NCBI GenBank assembly: GCA_903915535.1
Contig: CAIWTJ010000043.1
Location: 1-64,000 of the forward strand
From: Enhydrobacter aerosaccus
GTDB lineage: Bacteria > Pseudomonadota > Alphaproteobacteria > Reyranellales > Reyranellaceae
Direction: 5' to 3'
Length of the DNA stretch: 64,000 nucleotides
Shown piece by piece: positions 59,438 through 64,000 of the stretch. Numbering within the stretch: position 1 is the stretch's first letter; each line of letters starts with the position of its first letter. The translations under genes and the position numbers were made by a program. A model generated the notes under the pieces. The model did not search any database, was not told the DNA's origin, and saw only the letters and a list, made by a program, of their open reading frames with translations.

Positions 59438-60183
59438 TGGTCGGCGTTCGGCAATTCGATGAAGCGCATGTCCGGCCGCAACGCCTTCGCGCGCGCCCAG
59501 ACTTCTGGCGAGATAAATTTCGACTCTGCTCCGCGAATGAGCAGAGTGGGCACCTTCAATGATTTGAAGTCGGCTTCGAAACTCTCGCGCATGCCGTTCG
59601 CGGTCTCGACCATTGCGGCTGCGTCGGCCAGGGGCCGCCAGCCGTCTTCGACCTTGCGATAGCCATAGGTGACGCGTCGCTGGATCGCCTCCGGCGGCGT
59701 CATCGGATAACGCTCGGAGAGGGCCGCCGCGATGGCCTCGGGGTCTGCGAACAGGCGGTTGCCATGGCCGATGCGCTGGCCCAGCGCCACGAAGACCTGT
59801 TCGTCGATGAACGGAGTGAAGTCGATGGCGACGATGCCAGAGACCAGTCCATTGTCGCGGGCGCCGGCCACGAAAGCATCGCGGGCGCCGAGCGCGTGCC
59901 CGATCAGCAGGGCCGGACCGCTGTCGAGATGACGTACCAGCGCCTCTATGTCGTCGGCATAGTCCTTGGCTGCATAGCCGGTAGCGGGCTTCGAGCTGCG
60001 GCCATGGCCGCGCATGTCGATGCTGACGAGGCGGAAGCGGTCGGTCAGCCGTTCCATGAGTGGGAGGAAGACATAGGCGTTGGCGGTGATGCCGTGCAGC
60101 AGGACTGCCAGCGGCCCCTTGCCCATGGCGACGGCGTGCAAGGTCACGCCGCCCAGCGGGCATTCGAAGGTCTCGGCCTTCAT
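59341..60183 (-). CDS. Alpha/beta hydrolase fold protein with Ala at the nucleophile position
   Basis: Protein of 280 residues with a typical fold: LLHGITANAYVFLPLMERL, IDMRGHGRSSKP, and a C-terminal PTLLIRGAESKFI and LPNADHYAAEE with the likely acid and His. The nucleophile elbow is IGHALGARDAF, with Ala97 where serine is expected. The pyrimidine-pathway protein RutD also has GHALG, so this may be a RutD-like protein rather than a dead enzyme. It is the last gene of the minus operon from 61978 and shares one base with the deacetylase stop (TGATG). It is convergent with the RutB-like gene, overlapping it by 97 bases. Confidence 0.88.
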   Translation of the reverse strand: MKAETFECPLGGVTLHAVAMGKGPLAVLLHGITANAYVFLPLMERLTDRFRLVSIDMRGHGRSSKPATGYAAKDYADDIEALVRHLDSGPALLIGHALGARDAFVAGARDNGLVSGIVAIDFTPFIDEQVFVALGQRIGHGNRLFADPEAIAAALSERYPMTPPEAIQRRVTYGYRKVEDGWRPLADAAAMVETANGMRESFEADFKSLKVPTLLIRGAESKFISPEVWARAKALRPDMRFIELPNADHYAAEEIPGAIADEVLSFATASSTVITSPNET

Positions 60184-61091
60184 CAGCTTCCGGGCACGAT
60201 GCCGGGCTTCAATCCGATGCAGTGATCGGCGATGGCGCCGGGCGTGGTCGTCCAGACGCGATCGAAGTGCCTGTGCGACGTGATGCGCCGGAAGATGTCC
60301 CGCAGCACGGACAGGCGGTGCGGCTGGCCCATGATGAAGGTGTGCAAAGAGATCGCCAGCACGAGCGGCTGCCTGGTGCACTGCTCGAGCATCTCGTCAT
60401 ACTGACGCAGCACGACGTCGGCATAGACCGGTGCGTCCTGGCGCAGATGAATGACCGAGACGAAATCGTTGGTCTCGACGGCGTACGGCACATTGAGCAG
60501 CGGTCCCGAGCGCGTCTTCATCCAGTGAGGCTGGTCGTCGCACGGATAGCTCACGCAGTATTTGTAGCCCGCCTCCTTCAGGAGATCGGGCGTGAGGGCG
60601 CTCTCGGCCTGAAGCGGCGTCATCCAGCCGGCGGGCGCCTTGCCTTGGTGCTTCTTGATCGCATCGGTGGCTTCAGCGATCAGCGCGCGCTCCTCGGCCT
60701 CGGGGCGCATGCCGGGCTTCTCGGAGTTGGTGCGGCCGTGGCCCATGATCTCGTCGTGCGGCCGCTTACCGATCGCCGCCATGATCTGCGGGTGCGTCTC
60801 GTAGAGATACGAGTTGATCTGGTGCGCGAGGGGCAGGTTGAACTGATCGGCCAGTTCGAGCATTCGCCAGATGCCGACCCGGTTGCCGTATTCGCGCCAC
60901 GACCAGTTGCGCTGGTCGGGCATCGGCAGTGGGTTGCCCAGTGTCGGGCCTTCCAGCCCGTAACCGAAGGTCTCGATGTTGGTCGTGATCCAGAGCGCGA
61001 GGCGCTTGCCGCCCGGCCAGGAATAGTCCGGCCGCTCGTTGATCGGGCTGTAGTCGAAGCGACCGTGCGTCGGCAGCGTGTGTCCGCTCAC
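60183..61091 (-). CDS. PuuE-like polysaccharide deacetylase family protein (copy 3)
   Basis: NodB-fold protein of 302 residues. Motif 1 is replaced by WITTNIETFGYGLEGPT, motif 2 by EIMGHGRTNSEKPG, and the conserved late His lies in AISLHTFIMGQPHRLSVLR. The layout matches the copy at 47875 (WSWREYGNRVGIWRMLE parallels WAWHEYGMRVGFWRFLE). A metal-independent amidohydrolase role of the PuuE type is likely; the substrate is unknown. The GTG start at 61091 overlaps the upstream dehydrogenase stop by four bases. It is grouped with that dehydrogenase and an alpha/beta hydrolase in one operon. Confidence 0.86.
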   Translation of the reverse strand: MSGHTLPTHGRFDYSPINERPDYSWPGGKRLALWITTNIETFGYGLEGPTLGNPLPMPDQRNWSWREYGNRVGIWRMLELADQFNLPLAHQINSYLYETHPQIMAAIGKRPHDEIMGHGRTNSEKPGMRPEAEERALIAEATDAIKKHQGKAPAGWMTPLQAESALTPDLLKEAGYKYCVSYPCDDQPHWMKTRSGPLLNVPYAVETNDFVSVIHLRQDAPVYADVVLRQYDEMLEQCTRQPLVLAISLHTFIMGQPHRLSVLRDIFRRITSHRHFDRVWTTTPGAIADHCIGLKPGIVPGS

Positions 61092-61978
61092 GGCTTCACC
61101 TTCCGGCGCAGCATCGTTTCGTAGACGCGCATGATCGAGGAGCTGTCGTCGGGTCCCCAGCCCATGCCCTTGGCAAGGCGCTGGAGGTTGTGCGTCGAGG
61201 CGCCCTGCTGCAGCGGCACGCCCAGCTCGTCGCCGAGTTCGAGCGCGAGGTGCAGGTCCTTGTAGGCGAGATCGAGCGCGAAGGAGGGCGGCGAGTAAAG
61301 GCCCGGCAGGACGCGGGACGCGAAGGCCTTCACGGCGTTCGAATTGCCGCTGGAATTGGCGATCACGTTCAGGAGCTTTTCGGGATCGAGGCCGTAGGTC
61401 GTGCCCAGCATCATGCCCTCGCTCAAAGCCGCGAGATTGCAGAACGACAGCATGTTGTTCACCAGCTTGGCCACCGTGCCGGAACCCAGCGGGCCCATGT
61501 GGAGCACGTTGGCGCTGAAGGACTGCAGGACGGGCAAGGCGTCGTCGAAGGTCTTCTTTTCGCCGCCCACGATGACAGCGATGGTGCCGGCCTCGGCGCC
61601 GGTCGTTCCGCCGCTGACCGGCGCGTCGAGCATCGCGATGCCCTTGGCGGCCATGGCGGCGCCGATCTTCTTGACCATCGAGGGGGCATTGGTCGACAGG
61701 TCGATGTAGGTCTTGCCCTTGTCGATATTGGCCAGGATGCCATTGTCGCCGAGCGCCACAGCCTCCACATCCTTGGGCATGGGAAGCGAGGTCATGACGA
61801 TGTCGGCGCCTTTGGTCACGTCGGCGATCGACTTGCCGGCGGTGGCGCCCAGGTCGGTGCAGGTCTTCACCGCGGCCGCATTCAGGTCGAACACGGTGAT
61901 GGCGTGGTTGCTCTTCTTGATGAGATTGCGGCACATGGGGCCGCCCATGTTGCCGACCCCGATATATCCGACCTTCAT
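61088..61978 (-). CDS. NAD(P)-dependent beta-hydroxyacid dehydrogenase (3-hydroxyisobutyrate dehydrogenase type)
   Basis: Enzyme of 296 residues. It has the Rossmann motif GYIGVGNMGGPMCRNL, TSLPMPKDVEAV, the substrate-binding DAPVSGGTTGAEAGT, and GSGTVAKLVNNMLSF with the catalytic Lys near 168. Members oxidise 3-hydroxyisobutyrate, tartronate semialdehyde or related acids. GGGAGGAA precedes ATG 61978, so this is the head of the operon 59341-61978. Together with the PuuE-like gene it could serve breakdown of a ureide to a hydroxyacid. Confidence 0.93.
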   Translation of the reverse strand: MKVGYIGVGNMGGPMCRNLIKKSNHAITVFDLNAAAVKTCTDLGATAGKSIADVTKGADIVMTSLPMPKDVEAVALGDNGILANIDKGKTYIDLSTNAPSMVKKIGAAMAAKGIAMLDAPVSGGTTGAEAGTIAVIVGGEKKTFDDALPVLQSFSANVLHMGPLGSGTVAKLVNNMLSFCNLAALSEGMMLGTTYGLDPEKLLNVIANSSGNSNAVKAFASRVLPGLYSPPSFALDLAYKDLHLALELGDELGVPLQQGASTHNLQRLAKGMGWGPDDSSSIMRVYETMLRRKVKP

Positions 61979-62032
61979 GATTTCCTCCCTCGCGAATCCG
62001 TTGCGCGGACTATACGCGAGATCGGCGTCGGC

Positions 62033-63298
62033 GTGAGCGATCCCGCCGATTTGGAGCGCGCCCGGGCGCTCCGCCGTATCAAAATCTACGCCACGGTTCT
62101 GCTGGTCGGCACGGCGGCGCTGTTCGTCGTCGCCCGGCACTTAGAATCCGGCCACTGGGCCTGGGGCTACGTCGCGGCTTTCGCCGCGGCGGCGACGGTC
62201 GGCGGCCTGGCCGACTGGTACGCGGTGGTGGCGCTGTTCCGCCGGCCGCTCGGCCTGCCGATCCCGCACACTGCAATCATTCCCCGCAATCACGTACGCA
62301 TCGCCGACAATCTCGGCGCCTTCATCGAGACCAACTTCCTGGCGCCCGATGCTGTCGAAAAGAAGTTGGGCGAGGTCGATTTTGCCGCCCAGATCGCCGA
62401 CTGGCTGGGCAACGCCGAACGCAGCGCGGCGCTGGCCGGCTTCACGACCCGGCTGCTGCCGCAGATGCTGACGGCGATCGATCAATCGGGCCTGCGTGGC
62501 TTCCTGGGCGGCCGGGTGCGCGCCGAGCTGGAGCGGATCGAGCTGGCGCCGCTGGCAGGCAATCTGCTGTCGGCCTTGATGGAGACAGGCCGGCATCAGC
62601 GGCTGTTGAACGAGCTGATGGGGGCGCTCGACAGGATGCTCTCCAGCGAGGAGACACTGAAGGTCTTCCGGGAGAAGATTCGCGCGGAGTTGCCCGCGGT
62701 GTTCAACCTGTATCGGGCCGACGCCTATCTTCTGCGCAAGATCGTGGCGTCGACGTCGTCGTTCATCGAGGAGGCCCGCAAGGACCCGCAGCATCCGCTG
62801 CGGCAGGAGTTCGACGGCTTTGTCGCGGGCTTCGTGGACCGTCTGCGCACCTCGAAGGACTTCGCGCGGCGGGCGGAGAAGCTCAAGCGCGACCTGCTGG
62901 ACCGTCCCGAAGTGGCGCGGCTGTCGGAGGGGGCATGGGACAGCATCCGTTCGTTCATCGAGAGCGATGCGAAGAGCGGGGAGTCGCAAATCCGTCGCCA
63001 ACTTGAAACCATTCTTGTCGATATCGGGCGGCAACTTGGCCGCGACAGCGCGATCCGGCTGGAGATCAACCGCGGCCTGGTGCGGCTTCTGTCGGACTTC
63101 GTCCAGAGCCAAAAGAGCGGCGTGGGGCGCTTCATCGCCGATCAGGTGAAGGGCTGGGACATCGACGTGCTGATCGGCCGGATCGAACTCACGGTCGGCC
63201 GCGACCTGCAATACATCCGCTTCAACGGTGCCATGATAGGCGGCCTTGCCGGTTTGGCCTTGCACGCCATCGATCAGGGGTTGAAGCTCGGCTTCTAG
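62033..63298 (+). CDS. DUF445 family membrane protein
   Basis: Protein of 421 residues. An N-terminal helix pair (about 15-55) includes GYVAAFAAAATVGGLADWYAVVALFRRPLGLPIPHTAIIPRNHVRIADNLG in several conserved pieces typical of DUF445. A long helical middle region follows, and a C-terminal helix carries NGAMIGGLAGLALHAIDQ. The function of the family is unknown. The GTG start 62033 is the only in-frame start that keeps the first helix; the 54-base gap to the divergent dehydrogenase gene must hold both promoters. Confidence 0.88.
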   Translation: MSDPADLERARALRRIKIYATVLLVGTAALFVVARHLESGHWAWGYVAAFAAAATVGGLADWYAVVALFRRPLGLPIPHTAIIPRNHVRIADNLGAFIETNFLAPDAVEKKLGEVDFAAQIADWLGNAERSAALAGFTTRLLPQMLTAIDQSGLRGFLGGRVRAELERIELAPLAGNLLSALMETGRHQRLLNELMGALDRMLSSEETLKVFREKIRAELPAVFNLYRADAYLLRKIVASTSSFIEEARKDPQHPLRQEFDGFVAGFVDRLRTSKDFARRAEKLKRDLLDRPEVARLSEGAWDSIRSFIESDAKSGESQIRRQLETILVDIGRQLGRDSAIRLEINRGLVRLLSDFVQSQKSGVGRFIADQVKGWDIDVLIGRIELTVGRDLQYIRFNGAMIGGLAGLALHAIDQGLKLGF

Positions 63299-63316
63299 TT
63301 CACAGAGGAGGTTGCG

Positions 63317-63739
63317 ATGTCCGACCCGACCAAGACCTTTACCGACATGTTCAAGTCGCTCGGTGAGCAGCTGAAGGTGCCGTCGTTCGACATGAACAAG
63401 ATCATGGAACAGCAGCAAAAGAACATCGATGCGATGACCCGCTCCTGGCAGGCCATCGGCGCCGGCGCGCAGGAAGTGGCGAAGAAGCAGCGCGAAATCT
63501 TCGATGCCGCCGTCAAGGACATCACCGATCTGGCCAAGGAGTACCAGCCCGGTGGCGCGCCGCACGAGGCCGTGGCCAAGCACGCCGATTTCGCCAAGAA
63601 GGCGATGGAGGCTGCGATCGCCAATACCCGCGACATCGCCGAACTCACCAAGAAGTCGGCGGGCGAGGCGCTCTCGATCGTGCACGACCGGATGAAGGAA
63701 TCCTTCGACGAGATCCGCGCGAGCGTGGAGAAGAAGTAG
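63317..63739 (+). CDS. Phasin family protein
   Basis: Amphipathic helical protein of 140 residues with the phasin pattern: MNKIMEQQQKNIDAMTRSWQ, GAQEVAKKQREIFDAAVKD and KHADFAKKAMEAAIANTRDIAELTKKSAGEAL. Phasins coat polyhydroxyalkanoate granules. A GAGG ribosome site precedes ATG 63317. It lies 18 bases after the DUF445 gene and 8 bases before an acyl-CoA ligase gene. Confidence 0.9.
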   Translation: MSDPTKTFTDMFKSLGEQLKVPSFDMNKIMEQQQKNIDAMTRSWQAIGAGAQEVAKKQREIFDAAVKDITDLAKEYQPGGAPHEAVAKHADFAKKAMEAAIANTRDIAELTKKSAGEALSIVHDRMKESFDEIRASVEKK

Positions 63740-63747
63740 CGAGCGCG

Positions 63748-64000
63748 ATGGATCGTTTCTGGCTGAAGAACTATCCGGCGGGCGTGCCGGCGGACATCGA
63801 TCCGTCGCTCTATCCAAGCGTCGTGGCCTTGATCGAGGAGAGCTTCGCGAAGTATCGCGACGCCAAGGCCTATGTCTGCATGGACAAGGCCCTGAGCTTC
63901 GGGGAGATCGACGAACTGTCGCGGGCGCTGGCGGCATGGCTGCAGGGCAGGGGCCTGAAGCGCGGCGCGCGCGTGGCGATCATGATGCCGAACGTGCTGC
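63748..64000 (+). CDS. fadD: Long-chain fatty acid-CoA ligase, 5' part only
   Basis: The first 84 residues are visible: DRFWLKNYPAGVPADIDP, then SVVALIEESFAKYRDAKAYVCMDKALSFGEIDELSRALAAWLQ in two conserved pieces, and KRGARVAIMMPN. This is the N-terminal start of FadD-type AMP-forming ligases. The AMP-binding and catalytic motifs lie beyond the window. Placement after a phasin fits fatty acid and polyhydroxyalkanoate metabolism. Confidence 0.88.
   Translation, partial: MDRFWLKNYPAGVPADIDPSLYPSVVALIEESFAKYRDAKAYVCMDKALSFGEIDELSRALAAWLQGRGLKRGARVAIMMPNVL

Noticed and set aside
1-64000. CRISPR arrays, prophage, insertion sequences, rRNA or tRNA genes
   Set aside because: No spaced direct repeats, integrase, transposase or phage genes, or structural RNA motifs were seen anywhere in the window.

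Overview
The window is high-GC bacterial DNA with short intergenic gaps, many ATGA/GTGA/TGATG start-stop overlaps and frequent GTG or TTG starts. The organism is most likely an alphaproteobacterium of the Reyranella/Bradyrhizobium-like soil type. This is inferred from the aap-type amino acid binding protein, the yajC-secD-secF / Mth938 / squalene-synthase-like neighbourhood, the many TRAP and ABC solute-binding proteins, a phasin, and a REP-like hairpin (19572-19681) of a kind familiar from rhizobial genomes. I see no rRNA, tRNA, CRISPR, prophage or insertion sequence. About 60 protein genes cover almost the whole window, and no gene-free stretch exceeds 300 bases. All calls come from reading translations and motifs; no database search was run.

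Layout. 1-2146 (minus): partial AapJ-type binding protein and an M23 endopeptidase. 2434-3315 (plus): pirin. 3329-6221 (minus): a complete DctM/DctQ/DctP TRAP transporter. 6301-11287 (minus): an orphan family 5 solute-binding protein, an M81 (MlrC-like) metallopeptidase, an alpha/beta hydrolase and a 2Fe-2S/FAD reductase. 11311-11781 (plus): a PaaI-type thioesterase. 11778-18536 (minus): a seven-gene operon with a polyamine-type ABC importer followed by an amidohydrolase, a hydantoin-racemase-like protein and a PuuE-like deacetylase. This looks like an import-and-open-the-ring system for a cyclic amide. 18594-21180: a 2-oxoglutarate/Fe(II) oxygenase, the REP-like hairpin, a PNPOx-like protein and a DUF815 ATPase.

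21342-27288: housekeeping block yajC-secD-secF-Mth938, then LysE, a PuuD-type membrane protein on the other strand, and a squalene-synthase-like protein. 27310-34777 (plus): a closely packed catabolic operon with an alpha/beta hydrolase, a luciferase-like monooxygenase, two aromatic-type FAD monooxygenases, a GNAT, an amidohydrolase and a methyltransferase. 34974-42562: CaiB-type CoA transferase, methyltransferase, GH25 lipoprotein, esterase, DUF917 protein, a Tat-exported aldo/keto reductase and gamma-glutamyltransferase. 42514-52666 (minus): BrkB/YihY, AsmA, a membrane protein with a 24-residue companion peptide, a DAO-type oxidase, a second PuuE-like deacetylase, a zinc-type dehydrogenase, MATE and TrmFO. 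52714-59437 (plus): RidA, NAD synthase, an NRAMP-like transporter with no ordinary start codon, an S9 peptidase whose nucleophile serine is glycine, GST and a cysteine hydrolase. 59341-61978 (minus): an alpha/beta hydrolase with alanine at the nucleophile position, a third PuuE-like deacetylase and a 3-hydroxyisobutyrate-dehydrogenase-like enzyme. 62033-64000 (plus): DUF445 protein, phasin and the start of an acyl-CoA ligase.

The recurring theme is degradation of small cyclic amides and ureides. The evidence is three PuuE-like deacetylases, a PuuD-like protein, a hydantoin/allantoin-type racemase, two Trz/Ssn-type amidohydrolases, a DUF917 (S-methyl-thiohydantoin desulfurase family) protein, RidA and a RutB-like cysteine hydrolase. 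The points most worth checking are the two hydrolases with missing nucleophiles, the start-codon-less NRAMP gene, the three-armed repeat at 39852-39919, and the two catabolic operons of unknown substrate.
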